A stretch of DNA of 64,000 bases from Lantana camara (GCA_037501455.1 CM074857.1:100845501-100909500), one strand, 5' to 3'. Positions 11,316-23,623 are shown, counted from the first letter of the stretch. A program made the numbers and translations. The notes: generated from the letters alone by a model not told the origin.

Positions 11316-13012
11316 TGTTAGCCACTAACTCTACACCCAAAATGCAATTGATTCCGGCTTATGAGGCCGTCCGATCTTCGTTAAACCTCATCCGGGCAGA
11401 ACAAGGCCTGGGAAGGTGTCAAATCGGAAAGGAATCTCAAGGCATATTGAATGGTTGAATTTGTGGTAAAATGATTTAATTAACCCAAGTGCAAGTCATA
11501 TAATTGTAATACACAAGGGGTCGATTCCACGAGGAGGAGTAAATCAATCAATTACCTAATGCATTCACCAATCTATAGACCAAAACGAAATTCAGATTAA
11601 GTTATCTAAATAAGGAATTTAAAGTTAACTATGATTAATCAAAATAGAAATAGCGAGGGAACGAGTAAAGTAGCAAATAACCAATTAAACAAAGTGGCAA
11701 GGGGAAGTAATGATCATGCAAGGCTCGCGTTCAAATAGTGCTTCGGTGGGTTCATGCTTCTCACAATCCTAATCACTAAAGCATACACAAGCTCCTCTCG
11801 AAGTCAAGTGCGTGTACCTAATCAAAGTCTAAAGCCTACTTTCGTGGTCATTAGCTCATTAATTAGATCAAACAAACAAGACTAGTGCAACAAAATAACT
11901 AGCGGCTTGGCCCGGTTACTCTATTACTCGATTGCTCAAGAATAGGCTAAATGTTTTTATACCTAAAACTTAAGTGTTGTGAAACCTCTTCCAATTCACA
12001 TACAACCTCTCGATTAGCATGCAAATCTCAAGTCATAATCAAGGTGATCAAGCTTAATCATGCAATTAACTCAATTTCACAAGCATAAGAACAATAGCCC
12101 CACCTAGGCATTTCATCAAACACTTACCCTACATAATTCATCACCCCCCTTTGCCTAAAGATCTAGCCACTTATTGTAATAATACCCAAAGAACAAAAGA
12201 AGTAAGACTTAAATAAACTCATATTCATTAAAAAGGGTTTAATTCAAATATTCATGGACAATAGGTTCATAAAAGAGTTTAATCCATAAACAACTAAATT
12301 GGGAAAGTAAACTAGTATTAAACTAACTAAGAAAGCATTAAATGAAAGTAAAAACAAACTAAATCTTCAATGGATCTTCATTTCTTCCAAGAAAGGAGAG
12401 GTGGTGTTCCCAAGACTCCAATCAGCTGTTTCCGCCTCCAAACTAGGTTAAAAATCGGCCCCCCCGAATGCCCTCGAAAAATAGGTTATAAACTAGGAAA
12501 AACGCATTTCTGGAGAAAATCCACGGGGGTGGATTTTCATGGGCAAAGAAATCCACGGGGGTGGATTTATGAAAAACGCACTGACAACTTTTAAAGGAAA
12601 TCCGCGATCGCGGATTTTTTTTCTACTACAAAATCCACGTGGGTGGATTTCTTGCAGAAACTATCGATCTTCTGTAACGTATCCGCGAGGGTGGAAATTT
12701 TATACTTGCAAAATCCACGGGGGTGGATTTTCGTGGAGTGAACCCAAGCTACTGCCTCATTTCCGCGGGGGTGGAAAATTTGTACTGAGAAAATCCACGA
12801 GGGTGGATTTCCAAATTGAGGCAGCAAAATTCGAAGTTTTCGAGATATTCCTTTGTGAGCTCGGATTTTGGTCGTATTGCTCCATTTCGTCCCTTTAACT
12901 CGTCTTTTGTTAAAAACACCTACAAAGAGCATGAAACTCTACATAAGCCATCAAATTTGGGCAAAAATTACACAAAATAAACCTCAATGGAGCAAGAATT
13001 AACGACTTAACA
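11316..13012 (-). repeat. Athila 3' LTR (1697 bp)
   Basis: Begins TGTTAGCCACTAACTC and ends GACTTAACA on the + strand. It is nearly identical to 21922-23618. The last segment on the + strand (12517-12810), which is U3 in the sense orientation, holds eight quasi-palindromes. A possible TATA box (minus-strand GGTATAAAAAC) lies near 11955-11965. Confidence 0.95.
12517..12810. repeat. Array of eight quasi-palindromes in the Athila U3
   Basis: Copies of AAATCCACGGGGGTGGATTT (8-bp arms, 4-bp centre) or variants lie at 12517-12536, 12549-12568, 12598-12617 (the perfect palindrome AAATCCGCGATCGCGGATTT), 12631-12650, about 12680-12700, 12711-12730, about 12760-12777 and 12791-12810. Spacers are irregular, about 12 to 40 bp, and unrelated. 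The same array is in the other LTR at +10606. The short HGGGF/PRGWI-type open frames over it are by-products of the repeats. Confidence 0.9.
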
Positions 13013-13030
13013 ACTCCCCCACACTAAAAT
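13013..13030 (-). other. Athila polypurine tract
   Basis: The minus strand reads AGTGTGGGGGAGT immediately before the 3' LTR, the expected position for the plus-strand primer. Confidence 0.85.
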
Positions 13031-14640
13031 ATTGCTCGTCCTCGAGAAATGATGTAAAACTCGAAAAGTCAATCCAATTCAATCAACCTCGCAATAATTA
13101 ATTGACACACTAACACCTATTCGAGTCTAGCCTATCAAACATATTACACATGCATAAAGAATTCATCAAAATAGTGTAGTTAGCATACTTCAAATAATGT
13201 GCAATATTAAATGAGACATAGCACAACGACTTCCCGGATTGGTTTATATTTCCCTTGTAGAAACTAATTTACGGATTCGAGATCACCTTTCATGCCTATC
13301 TCCACTAATGGAATCGACTCAGATGTCGGGATCGAAAGGTCTTTCGAGCATGTAATGTAGGCTAGGGTCATGGTTATGGAAATTTTTGGCCAAAAAGTGA
13401 CTAGACACCAATGCTTACATCGTTTTACATTCCAATCTACCCTTCTATGCCTTTTAATCATAAAGTGCACCCACACTAGGATTCCTTATACTCAACTATC
13501 CCTCAATTCTTTTACATTTGCACAATCTTTCATTCCATTACTCTTTTGCTTTTGCTCAATTTTTCTTCTTGTTCTTCCAACTTTTCTCGATTTTTCTTTT
13601 TCTTTTTCAAGTGTTTCAAGATTCATCAATCAAATGTTGAAAGGCTATTACAACAATACAATTCTTATAACGAGCAAGCATGATGTAATTGATTATGAAG
13701 GTAAGGAGTAATTATGTCGTGTTTGGGCTTGTAATATGGCTAAGAAAAATTTTACACGACAACTAGGCTCAATGGGGTCAACAAGAATATGATATATAGT
13801 GCAAAAAGGCTAAAATTTAGAAGGTATTTCCACCGACAACGAATGCCTAAGTCATTTCCCGAATCTTTTTTCAATTCAAAATTTTGCCTCGAAAGACACT
13901 AGAGCTCTCTCTAACCGTATTTTAGCTCTTAATGGGAAATATAAACTTCCTCTAAGAATTTGAAATCCATTGACTCATTTAAAATTGCACAAAATTTATA
14001 GCATGCTAACACACTATTCTTACCGAATTCATATACGCATTTTCATACATTCGATTAGCCTAACTCAAACTAGTAATTATATGTCATAAGATCAAAGCAA
14101 TATTGAGAATCGGAGTCAATTCTTGTTTAATATCACTCTCTATTGATACGCATGCATAAGAACGAGCTCCTCAAGATGAATAATTCCAAACTAAACTCAT
14201 AACCCCTCCCCCACACTAGCATCGAAGCATGGTCCCCATGCAAGAAAGAAGATAAAGGAGAAAAAGAAAACTCCCTCTAATTGATGAAAAACCGGCAATG
14301 GGGCACGCACAAAAATATACCTATCCCTGCAAAACAATGACTCATAACACGGATCAAGAGCCTCGGCGGCAAATGACAATCGACATGCATATTACAAGCA
14401 AAGAGGAGTCATAAAGAAAGGTCTTAAACAAGCAATCATCCTGGAGTTAATCATTAACAGAACCACACAAAACCCCACAGACGGGGCATCAAATGTCTAA
14501 ACAATAAACCTAACACACAATTCCCACACACTTGGATATGAATAAAGTTCAAGTAGCAAATTCAATTAGATAAAATAGCGAAACATCAAGACATGAAAAT
14601 GGGAGCTTGAGTTTAGAGAGTATCCCTTCGCATCACATCA
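13031..14640 (-). other. Athila 3' non-coding region with a second PPT-like tract
   Basis: About 1.6 kb lie between the env-like ORF and the 3' PPT with no domain-bearing frame. At 14201-14219 the minus strand carries CTAGTGTGGGGGAGGGGTT, a second tract sharing the GTGTGGGGGAG core of the terminal PPT. The remainder looks like untranslated sequence. Confidence 0.7.
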
Positions 14641-14675
14641 CTCGCTCCACCTCGGAAGGAATCAAAGAGTAATAA

Positions 14676-15933
14676 TCACTCCGGAGGGTTGTTCGGCCAT
14701 CCACGGAAGTAAGAAGTCATGTTTGCATTCCAAGTCATGAAGTGGTCATTGAGAGCTTTGAAATTAGCCTCATTTGCCTCATTTGCTCGATCCTGCGAAG
14801 CATGGAGAGCAGCCACTTCATCTCTAACACTCGTCAAACCAAGCTGTAGATTGTCCATTCTCTTCAACAATCCCGCCACTCTGAGAATTTTCTGGATTAG
14901 GCACATCTTCTCGAATTGCTTCTGGCGGTGCTTCAAGTGCTGGCAGTGGTGGCGGGTTATCCGAAGCAGACAACGTATTCAAAAACTCCTTTTGTTCCGG
15001 GCTCAAATCCTTCCAAAATTCAACACCCCAATCATACATGATATTGTAGACGTTTCGCTTCTCCTTTGGCCAATAGTTAACCCACTTGTTAAGAGGTGGT
15101 CCCCACAATGTTATCAATTCCATGTGCGAGAGGTGTTTCTCATCTAAGAATGGGTTCAATTCTAGGGGCACCATGTCTTCCGAAGGCTCCCAACCAACAC
15201 TCGTGGCTATCATCGTGACAAAACCACCAAAAGCGAATCTGCCTTGCTTCCTATTTGCAGCAGTGAACATCTTGTCCAATAACATATAAGTACCATCAAT
15301 ACTTATACCCTTACTCATGCAGTCCATGAGTGTAAGCTCGGCCACATTGACAGTGGTTTTGTTGTTCGATCGAGCACAGAAACCCGCAGATAAGATACGG
15401 TGGATGACTCGCCAAGTGAGGGAATGAATGTTGGAAGACTTTGTATTGCTCTCATCATACGGTATTGCATCTGGAGCCAAAGGGAATGTTCTCCAAACCG
15501 CCTCTCGCTCCTCAACCTTCATCTTTGGGAGTTTGGTGAGAGGCCTCATCATCGAGTTCCGGTTGGGGTCTGGAAATCCAAAAATTGCACGCAAATCAGC
15601 CGCCCTAAGTGTGTGTCTCTCACCGTCAATTCGGAAAGACAACTCATCATTACTCCAATCCATTGTCAAGATGAACTCCCTAGTCAGAGCAGGGTAAGTT
15701 GGTGCCCACTTGTGGAGAAAGTCAAGCCATTCAAGTCCTTTTGCAAAGCGTCGAACGTACTTGTAAATTCCTAACGCTTCCAACGTCGGTACATGCATAA
15801 AGTAAGTCGGGTAAAGCTCCCGGTCCACTACACGATCAAAAGGATTGTAGGGTGGCATTGAATGAGATGTAGAACCCTTAGATTTCTTGGAAGTGGATGC
15901 CTCATCTACGGTAGATCGCTTCTTAGGGGCCAT
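14676..15933 (-). pseudogene. Athila env-like ORF (ATHILA ORF-1 family), one frameshift
   Basis: ATG at 15933. The first frame gives 369 codons with an N-terminal basic stretch (MAPKKRST, then SKKSKGS), followed by a globular region with RELYPTYFMHVPTLEALGI, LREADLRAIFGFPD-like text (here LRAADLRAIFGFPD) and PLNKWVNYWPKEKR. These are characteristic of the protein encoded downstream of pol in Athila elements. Near 14870 a 1-nt shift moves the continuation into another frame, which encodes a probable coiled-coil tail (KRMDNLQLGLTSVRDEV onward) ending at 14676. The unshifted protein would be about 418 residues. The env-like label is traditional and its function is unknown. I do not see clear transmembrane segments. 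Confidence 0.8.
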
Positions 15934-16139
15934 TTCTCAACCCCACAAGGGGTGTCAAAACTTGCAATCACACATCCGAGTTAGTTCTTCTTCCCTTAAA
16001 CTCAACAACCTACACACAAGGAGACAAAAACAACAAGGAACGATTAACAACCACCTAAAAGAGAGGGAAAGAAAGAAAAAGGTAAGGGAGAGAAAAGTAG
16101 TTCTAAGTTTATAGTCGCTAGCTCGACTTTGTCACCAAA
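15934..16139 (-). promoter_or_regulatory. pol to env-like spacer with a strong splice-acceptor candidate
   Basis: On the minus strand a pyrimidine-rich tract of about 35 nt ends in TCTCTTTTAG at 16055-16064, a textbook plant 3' splice site. A second candidate, TTGTGTGTAG, lies nearer the ORF at about 16015. Env-like ORFs of Athila/Calypso elements are thought to be expressed from spliced RNA. The use of these sites is inference. Confidence 0.5.
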
Positions 16140-19100
16140 TTAGATGGTCGGAGTGATGAGCACACACGAGGTGCTCTTCGCTATGGGCTCTCCCACAAAA
16201 TAAGGTTTCAAACGCTGCCCATTAACGATGAAAGTACCGGAATTTTCATTTCCAATTTCCACAGCTCCATTCTCAAGAACTTTCACGACTCGAAAAGGGC
16301 CCGACCACCTCGACTTTAGCTTTCCGGGGAATAACTTCAATCTAGAATTGAACAATAAGACTAATTGCCCCACTTCGAATTCCTTCACCCGAATGTGTTT
16401 GTCATGCCATCTTTTTGTCTTTTCTTTGTAAACCTTTGCATTCTCGTATGCATTCAACCGGAATTCCTCAAGTTCGTGTAATTGTAAAGCTCTATTCTCA
16501 CCGGCTTGTTTAAGGTCAAAGTTGATGGCTCTAATGGCCCAATAAGCTTTGTGTTCGATCTCAACCGGAAGATGGCATGCTTTTCCGTAGACCAACATAA
16601 ATGGGGATGTTCCGATTGGTGTCTTAAAAGCCGTTCGATATGCCCATAAAGCATCGTCCAATTTGGTTGCCCAATCTTTTCGTGAACGATTCACGGTCTT
16701 TTCAAGGATGTGTTTAATTTCACGGTTGGAAATTTCAACTTGACCGCTAGATTGTGGGTGATATGGAGTTGCCACCCGGTGGTGAACTCCATACTTCCTT
16801 AAGAGAGCTTCCAAAGGTTTGTTGCAAAAATGCGACCCTCCATCACTTATGAGAGCCCTCGGAACACCAAATCTAGTAAAGATATTCTTCTTCAAAAATT
16901 TCAGCACTACCTTCGAATCGTTTGTAGGGCTTGCTATGGCTTCGACCCATTTAGAAACATAATCAACTCCGACAAGAATGTATTGGTTTCTATAGGAAGA
17001 AGGAAAAGGTCCCATAAAGTCTATTCCCCACACATCGAACAATTCTATCTCTAAGATATATCTCAAAGGCATTTCGTCTCTTTTCCCGATATTCCCGGTT
17101 CGTTGACATGAGTCACAACTTTCGACAAACTTGTGTGCATCTTTGAATAAGGAAGGCCACCAAAAACCCGATTGGAGCACCTTTGCCGCCGTCTTTCTTG
17201 AACTTGAATGTCCTCCATATGGACTAGCATGACAATGGTCTAAGATTTTCTCAATTTCATCCTCGGGGACACACCTCCTTACCAAGCCATCCGAGCAATT
17301 CTTGTAAAGCAACGGTTCTTCCCAAAAATAGAACTTGGCATCATGTAGAAATTTCCGTCGTTGGTGGAAATTCAAGTCGGGAGGTATAATTCTACTTGCT
17401 ATGTAATTCGCAAAGTCCGCAAACCATGGTACTTTGGATTCCACCTTAAAGAGTTGTTCATCCGGGAAATTCTCCTTAATAGCTACTTCAAGATCCTCAT
17501 TACTCTTTGCAATCTCCAAACGAGATAGATGATCCGCCACCAAATTTTCGGTCCCTTTTTTATCTCTAATCTCCAAGTCAAACTCTTGAAGTAGCAAAAT
17601 CCATCTAATGAGACGAGGTTTGGAGTCCTTCTTTGACAATAAATATTTGATGGCTGCATGGTCCGTGTAAACCACCGTCTTCGAACCTATCAAATACGAA
17701 CGAAATTTGTCAAAAGCATGCACAATTGCTAAAAGTTCTTTTTCAGTGGTGGCATAGTTTAATTGTGCATCATTGAGTGTTTTGCTAGAGTAAGCGATAA
17801 CGTGTAAACGTTTCTCCCTCTTTTGGCCAAGCACCGCTCCTATGGCCAAGTCACTTGCGTCACACATGAGCTCAAATGGTAAAGTCCAATCCGGTGCCAC
17901 CATAATTGGGGCTGAGGTAAGCTCCTTCTTTAACCTATCAAAAGCAAGCAAACAATCACTATCAAAAACAAATTCAACATCTTTTTGTAAAAGCTTGCAA
18001 AGAGGTAAAGTGATTTTTGAGAAATCCTTGATAAACCGGCGATAAAATCCGGCGTGACCAAGGAAACTCCTAACTCCCTTAACATTGGTGGGTGGTGGCA
18101 ATTTAGCAATGACTTCAATCTTAGCTCTATCCACTTCAATTCCCTTAGCCGAGATCCGATGGCCTAGGACAATTCCTTCACGCACCATGAAGTGGCACTT
18201 CTCCCAATTTAGCACCAAATTAGTATCTTCACAACGTTTCAACACATTAGTAAGATTAACAAGGCATGCATCAAAAGAAGACCCAAATACCGAAAAATCA
18301 TCCATAAAGATTTCCATTGTTCGTTCAATAAAATCCGAGAAAATTGCCATCATACAACGTTGGAACGTGGCCGGTGCATTACAAAGACCAAATGGCATTC
18401 TTCTAAAAGCAAAAGTGCCATAAGGGCAAGTGAAAGTGCATTTTTCTTGATCCTCGGGTGCTATAGCAATTTGGTTGTAACCCGAGTATCCATCTAGAAA
18501 ACAATAGTACTCATGCCCGGCTAACCTTTCTAACATTTGATCAATGAAAGGCAATGGAAAATGGTCTTTACGGGTTGCATCGTTCAATTTCCTATAATCT
18601 ATGCACACTCTCCATCCCGTAACCGTACGTGTAGGGATAAGTTCATTGTTTTCATTTCTAATAACCGTCATCCCTCCCTTTTTCGGTACAACTTGTACCG
18701 GGCTAACCCAAGAGCTATCCGAAATCGGGTAAATTATACCCGCATCAAGCAATTTAAGAATTTCGGCTCTAACTACTTCTTTCATATTAGGGTTAAGCCG
18801 TCTTTGATGCTCTATTGATGTTTTATGGTTATCTTCCATCAAGATTCTATGCATGCAAATTGAGGGACTAATTCCCTTAATATCCGAAATTGACCATCCT
18901 AAAGCTTTTACATGCATTCTCAAAACACGCAATAAGGCATCCAATTGCACATCATTTAGATCCGAAGACACAATAACCGGCAAACTCTCATTATCACCAA
19001 GATATGCATATTTTAAATGAGATGGAAGGGGTTTCAAATCAAGTACGGGAGCTTTAACACAAGAAGGGGGAGGAAGGGGTTTACCACTCCCCAATTCCTC

Positions 19101-21791
19101 AAAATGGTACCTCCTTTGGAAGGAAACGAATGGTGTGGCCTCCAATGCCTTCACATATGACTCAAGCTCATCAAGGATCTCCTCTTCTCCCTCAATCTTC
19201 TCAACACCTCCTAAGCAAAGCTCTAACGGATCCTTGTTGTGCAACTCAAAAATGCGGTGATCCTCTACAACTTCAACTCGAAAACACTTTTCCTCCTCGG
19301 TGGGATTCTTCATTGCCTTATATAAGTTGAACTCTACCTTTTCATCACCGACTTGTAAAGTGAGGCGTCCATTCTTGACATCAATCAATGCTCCGGCCGT
19401 AGCTAAGAACGGCCTTCCCAATATGAGAGACATACTCTCATCATCACCTATATCGAGGATGACTAAATCCACCGGGATGTAGCATTTTCCCACTTTGACT
19501 AGCACGTCATCAAGAGCTCCCATTGGATACTTTAACGAACGATCCGCGAGTTGAAGCGTCATGTTGGTTGGCCTAAGCTCCTTCAAGCCCAATTTCCTAC
19601 AAGTAGATAAAGAAATTAGACTTACACTCGCTCCCAAATCACATAAAGCATTATCAAAATGTAAAGGACCAATGGTGAGAGGGATAGAAAAACTCCCGGG
19701 ATCCTTGAGTTTCGGTGGAAGCTTTCTTTGTATGATGGCACTACACTCCTCGGTGAGTGCAATAGTAGCAAAATTCTCCAACTTCTTCTTGTTAGATACT
19801 AGCTCCTTCAAGAACTTCAAATAGGATGGCATTTGAGCTAATGCCTCGGCAAATGGTATGTTGATATGAAGTTGTTTGAGCATAGTAAGGAACTTCTCAA
19901 ATTGCTTCTCCTTTGCTTGTGTTTGAAGCCTTTGAGGGAATGGTACCGGTGGAACATACGGTTTAGGTGGGATGTAAACTTTTGGCTTCAAAGGGGGCTC
20001 TTTTTCTTTGTTACAATGCTCATCCATCTTTGATTTTTCCACTTCAATAATCTCGTCTTGTTCTCTTTCCTCATTCTCCTTCTTTTTCTCCGATTCTTCC
20101 ATTTCATCAATCTTTGCTTTGCCCTTGTCAACATTCCCATCCGCCAATTTCTTTTGTTGATTCACACCACTCGAACCGGTCTCATACCGTGTAGGCAAAG
20201 GTGGCTCATCATAAACTTTCCCACTTCGAAGAGTAATAGCCTTGCAATGCTCCCTTGGATTTGTATCCGTCTTGCTAGGGAGCGTTCCTTGAGGTCTAGA
20301 ATTTATAGCATTAGCTAGTTGCCCAATTTGGATCTCAATGTTCCGGTTTTGTGTGACCACTTGGTCTACTTGAGTTTCCAAGCTCTTGAAACGGTCCGAG
20401 GAAACATTAATGAATTTCTCGAATGCGGATTCCCATCCTTGCTTTTGGGGTTGTGGTGGAGGTGGTGGTTGATATTGAGTTTGGGAAGTTTGGTAATGGG
20501 TTTGTTGTGGAGGGAAATGAGGAGGTTGTTGGAAATTTCCGGGGTTTCTAGGTGGTGGTGGTGGTCTTGGAGCATTTTGTGCGTTGTTGGGATTGGACCA
20601 AGAAAAGTTAGGGTGGTTGCGTAGTCCGGGATTGTATGTGTTGGAATGAGGGTTGTATTGTGGTCTTTGTTGGTTTAAAGCATTTACTTGTTCGGGACAT
20701 GAAGGTGGGTTTGATGGATTTTCTTGAGAAGCATAAGGGCATGAATCATAGTTGTGTGGCCCACTACACATCTCACAAGTGGATTGTTGCATAGGAGGGG
20801 ATTGATTTGACACGGAATTAACCTTAAATTGTTCCACTTGCTTTTCCAAAGCCTCAATTTTAGCTTGCATGGCGGTATATTCGCCAACTTGTAACATGCC
20901 GGGTGTTGAGCTTGAAGGCCTTGGGATTGGTGTGGTAGCCCTTTCATTTGCCCAAGAATTGTTAGCCGCCATCCTTTCCAACAATTGTATAGCATCGGTT
21001 TCGTACATGGTCATTATAGCGCCCCCCGCGGCGGAGTCAATCATGACCTTCAAAGCTTGGGAGATTCCTCCATAGAATGATTGGACTAGCTTCCAATTTT
21101 CGCATCCATGGTGAGGGCACTTTCTTTGTATTTCCTTAAACCGTTCCCACGCTTCGTATAAGGTTTCTCCTTCATATTGCCGAAATGAAGTGATTTCATT
21201 CCGGAGCTTAACCGTTTTAGCGTGCGGGAAAAACTTATCCAAGAAGGCTTGAGATAATAAAGACCATGATCCCTTAGTCTCATACGGAAGAGCACTATGC
21301 CAAGCCTTCGCCCTATCCCTCAAAGAGAATGGAAAGAGTCGAATTCTAATAGCTTCCTCGGGCACATTGTTGAGTTTGAATGTGTCACAAACCTCAATGA
21401 ACCAATTCACATGAGAAATGGGATCTTCCGTAGCTAAACCGGTGAATTGATTTTGTTGGAGGAGAGAAATATAGGCCGGCTTAATCTCAAAGTGGTTCGC
21501 CCCCACTCCCGGTCTTCCAAAGTTTTGTTGGATGTTCTCCATACTTGGCATGGCATATTCCCTAATTTGCCTTTGAGGTGGTTGGTTGGGTGGTTGTGGT
21601 GGTTGGTTAAGGGGTGGTTGTGGTGGTGGTCTTTGCCCTCTATTTGCCCCATTAAGGGCATCATTTGCATTAAAATCTTCCATTTGAATCGGGGTTGATA
21701 CCTCTTGTCTCCTTTCCTTCCTTAGTGCACGAAGTTTCTTTTCAATGTCCGGATAATGTTTCAAATTCTCCCAACTTTTAGCTCTTCTCAT
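16140..21791 (-). CDS. gag-pol: Athila gag-pol polyprotein, intact
   Basis: Single open frame. The nearest ATG is at 21791 ([10 protein letters not shown]), giving about 1883 residues; the open frame extends a few codons further upstream without an ATG. Order of domains: Gag capsid ([20 protein letters not shown] region); a zinc-knuckle-like [13 protein letters not shown] at about residue 336; Pro/Gln-rich linker; aspartic protease with DLGASVS near residue 717; reverse transcriptase with FMDDFS near 1162; RNase H with [14 protein letters not shown] near 1309 and TDHAAIKYL near 1374; integrase with an HHCC zinc finger ([10 protein letters not shown] to CDSCQRTG) near 1520. The catalytic triad is D in WGIDFMGP, D in LISDGGSHF and E in GQVEISN, with 35 residues between the last two. 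All key residues are present. The polyprotein supports virus-like particle assembly, reverse transcription and integration of the element. Confidence 0.95.
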   Translation of the reverse strand: MRRAKSWENLKHYPDIEKKLRALRKERRQEVSTPIQMEDFNANDALNGANRGQRPPPQPPLNQPPQPPNQPPQRQIREYAMPSMENIQQNFGRPGVGANHFEIKPAYISLLQQNQFTGLATEDPISHVNWFIEVCDTFKLNNVPEEAIRIRLFPFSLRDRAKAWHSALPYETKGSWSLLSQAFLDKFFPHAKTVKLRNEITSFRQYEGETLYEAWERFKEIQRKCPHHGCENWKLVQSFYGGISQALKVMIDSAAGGAIMTMYETDAIQLLERMAANNSWANERATTPIPRPSSSTPGMLQVGEYTAMQAKIEALEKQVEQFKVNSVSNQSPPMQQSTCEMCSGPHNYDSCPYASQENPSNPPSCPEQVNALNQQRPQYNPHSNTYNPGLRNHPNFSWSNPNNAQNAPRPPPPPRNPGNFQQPPHFPPQQTHYQTSQTQYQPPPPPQPQKQGWESAFEKFINVSSDRFKSLETQVDQVVTQNRNIEIQIGQLANAINSRPQGTLPSKTDTNPREHCKAITLRSGKVYDEPPLPTRYETGSSGVNQQKKLADGNVDKGKAKIDEMEESEKKKENEEREQDEIIEVEKSKMDEHCNKEKEPPLKPKVYIPPKPYVPPVPFPQRLQTQAKEKQFEKFLTMLKQLHINIPFAEALAQMPSYLKFLKELVSNKKKLENFATIALTEECSAIIQRKLPPKLKDPGSFSIPLTIGPLHFDNALCDLGASVSLISLSTCRKLGLKELRPTNMTLQLADRSLKYPMGALDDVLVKVGKCYIPVDLVILDIGDDESMSLILGRPFLATAGALIDVKNGRLTLQVGDEKVEFNLYKAMKNPTEEEKCFRVEVVEDHRIFELHNKDPLELCLGGVEKIEGEEEILDELESYVKALEATPFVSFQRRYHFEELGSGKPLPPPSCVKAPVLDLKPLPSHLKYAYLGDNESLPVIVSSDLNDVQLDALLRVLRMHVKALGWSISDIKGISPSICMHRILMEDNHKTSIEHQRRLNPNMKEVVRAEILKLLDAGIIYPISDSSWVSPVQVVPKKGGMTVIRNENNELIPTRTVTGWRVCIDYRKLNDATRKDHFPLPFIDQMLERLAGHEYYCFLDGYSGYNQIAIAPEDQEKCTFTCPYGTFAFRRMPFGLCNAPATFQRCMMAIFSDFIERTMEIFMDDFSVFGSSFDACLVNLTNVLKRCEDTNLVLNWEKCHFMVREGIVLGHRISAKGIEVDRAKIEVIAKLPPPTNVKGVRSFLGHAGFYRRFIKDFSKITLPLCKLLQKDVEFVFDSDCLLAFDRLKKELTSAPIMVAPDWTLPFELMCDASDLAIGAVLGQKREKRLHVIAYSSKTLNDAQLNYATTEKELLAIVHAFDKFRSYLIGSKTVVYTDHAAIKYLLSKKDSKPRLIRWILLLQEFDLEIRDKKGTENLVADHLSRLEIAKSNEDLEVAIKENFPDEQLFKVESKVPWFADFANYIASRIIPPDLNFHQRRKFLHDAKFYFWEEPLLYKNCSDGLVRRCVPEDEIEKILDHCHASPYGGHSSSRKTAAKVLQSGFWWPSLFKDAHKFVESCDSCQRTGNIGKRDEMPLRYILEIELFDVWGIDFMGPFPSSYRNQYILVGVDYVSKWVEAIASPTNDSKVVLKFLKKNIFTRFGVPRALISDGGSHFCNKPLEALLRKYGVHHRVATPYHPQSSGQVEISNREIKHILEKTVNRSRKDWATKLDDALWAYRTAFKTPIGTSPFMLVYGKACHLPVEIEHKAYWAIRAINFDLKQAGENRALQLHELEEFRLNAYENAKVYKEKTKRWHDKHIRVKEFEVGQLVLLFNSRLKLFPGKLKSRWSGPFRVVKVLENGAVEIGNENSGTFIVNGQRLKPYFVGEPIAKSTSCVLITPTI

Positions 21792-21897
21792 GCACAAGAA
21801 CCTACAAGAGACAAACAAGCATCAAAAACAAATAAGAAAAAGAAATAAAGGTCTAATTCACTAGTTACTAACAATCGGTAAGGGTGATTTAAACGCC

Positions 21898-21915
21898 TCC
21901 CCGGCAACGGCGCCA
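21898..21915 (-). other. Athila primer binding site
   Basis: The minus strand reads TGGCGCCGTTGCCGGGGA, starting 6 nt from the 5' LTR boundary. This is the well-known Athila/Calypso PBS, usually assigned to tRNA-Asp. Confidence 0.9.
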
Positions 21916-21921
21916 AAAACT

Positions 21922-23618
21922 TGTTAGCCACTAACTCTACACCCAAAATGCAATTGATTCCGGCTTATGAGGCCGTCCGATCTTCGTTAAACCTCATCCG
22001 GGCAGAACAAGGCCTGGGAAGGTGTCAAATCGGAAAGGAATCTCAAGGCATATTGAATGGTTGAATTTGTGGTAAAATGATTTAATTAACCCAAGTGCAA
22101 GTCATATAATTGTAATACACAAGGGGTCGATTCCACGAGGAGGAGTAAATCAATCAATTACCTAATGCATTCACCAATCTATAGACCAAAACGAAATTCA
22201 GATTAAGTTATCTAAATAAGGAATTTAAAGTTAACTATGATTAATCAAAATAGAAATAGCGAGGGAACGAGTAAAGTAGCAAATAACCAATTAAACCAAG
22301 TGGCAAGGGGAAGTAATGATCATGCAAGGCTCGCGTTCAAATAGTGCTTCGGTGGGTTCATGCTTCTCACAATCCTAATCACTAAAGCATACACAAGCTC
22401 CTCTCGAAGTCAAGTGCGTGTACCTAATCAAAGTCTAAAGCCTACTTTCGTGGTCATTAGCTCATTAATTAGATCAAACAAACAAGACTAGTGCAACAAA
22501 ATAACTAGCGGCTTGGCCCGGTTACTCTATTACTCGATTGCTCAAGAATAGGCTAAATGTCTTTATACCTAAAACTTAAGTGTTGTGAAACCTCTTCCAA
22601 TTCACATACAACCTCTCGATTAGCATGCAAATCTCAAGTCATAATCAAGGTGATCAAGCTTAATCATGCAATTAACTCAATTTCACAAGCATAAGAACAA
22701 TAGCCCCACCTAGGCATTTCATCAAACACTTACCCTACATAATTCATCACCCCCCTTTGCCTAAAGATCTAGCCACTCATTGTAATAATACCCAAAGAAC
22801 AAAAGAAGTAAGACTTAAATAAACTCATATTCATTAAAAAGGGTTTAATTCAAATATTCATAGACAATAGGTTCATAAAAGAGTTTAATCCATAAACAAC
22901 TAAATTGGGAAAGTAAACTAGTATTAAACTAACTAAGAAAGCATTAAATGAAAGTAAAAACAAACTAAATCTTCAATGGATCTTCATTTCTTCCAAGAAA
23001 GGAGAGGTGGTGTTCCCAAGACTCCAATCAGCTGTTTCCGCCTCCAAACTAGGTTAAAAATCGGCCCCCCCGAATGCCCTCGAAAAATAGGTTATAAACT
23101 AGGAAAAACGCATTTCTGGAGAAAATCCACGGGGGTGGATTTTCATGGGCAAAGAAATCCACGGGGGTGGATTTATGAAAAACGCACTGACAACTTTTAA
23201 AGGAAATCCGCGATCGCGGATTTTTTTTCTACTACAAAATCCACGGGGGTGGATTTCTTGCAGAAACTATCGATCTTCTGTAACGTATCCGCGAGGGTGG
23301 AAATTTTATACTTGCAAAATCCACGGGGGTGGATTTTCGTGGAGTGAACCAAAGCTACTGCCTCATTTCCGCGGGGGTGGAAAATTTGTACTGAGAAAAT
23401 CCACGAGGGTGGATTTCCAAATTGAGGTAGCAAAATTCAAAGTTTTCGAGATATTCCTTTGTGAGCTCGGATTTTGGTCGTATTGCTCCATTTCGTCCCT
23501 TTAACTCGTCTTTTGTTAAAAACACCTACAAAGAGCATGAAACTCTACATAAGCCATCAAATTTGGGCAAAAATTACACAAAATAAACCTCAATGGAGCA
23601 AGAATTAACGACTTAACA
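21922..23618 (-). repeat. Athila 5' LTR (1697 bp)
   Basis: The same length as the 3' LTR. By eye 8 substitutions separate them; for example AAACAAAG vs AAACCAAG, and CCACGTGGG vs CCACGGGGG inside one palindrome. The quasi-palindrome array is at 23123-23416. The TSD copy TACTG follows at 23619-23623. Confidence 0.95.
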
Positions 23619-23623
23619 TACTG
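23619..23623. repeat. Athila target-site duplication, right copy (TACTG)
   Basis: An exact match to 11311-11315. Beyond it the Tekay-like LTR sequence resumes. Confidence 0.95.

Larger units (their letters stand above)
11316..23618 (-). mobile_element. Full-length Athila-lineage Ty3/gypsy retrotransposon (12.3 kb)
   Basis: Complete element: two 1697-bp LTRs (TG...CA), perfect 5-bp TSD TACTG, a PBS of the Athila type, an uninterrupted gag-pol ORF, an env-like ORF and a polypurine tract, all on the minus strand. By eye the LTRs differ at only 8 positions (about 0.5%), so the insertion is young. It sits inside the 3' LTR of the older Tekay-like element. It is the best candidate for recent activity in the window, although its env-like ORF carries one frameshift. 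Confidence 0.95.

Noticed and set aside
12517..12810. CRISPR-like spacing of short repeats
   Set aside because: This is plant DNA, spacer lengths are irregular, the repeats are variable, and there are no cas genes. It is an LTR regulatory-type array.
12370..12898. Overlapping ORFs of 74-119 codons rich in PRGW and HGGGF
   Set aside because: They lie within the LTR, run on both strands over the quasi-palindrome array, and exist identically in the second LTR. They are by-products of the repeats.
14719..15774. Plus-strand ORFs of 60-142 codons opposite the env-like ORF
   Set aside because: Shadow frames of the minus-strand gene with no domains of their own.
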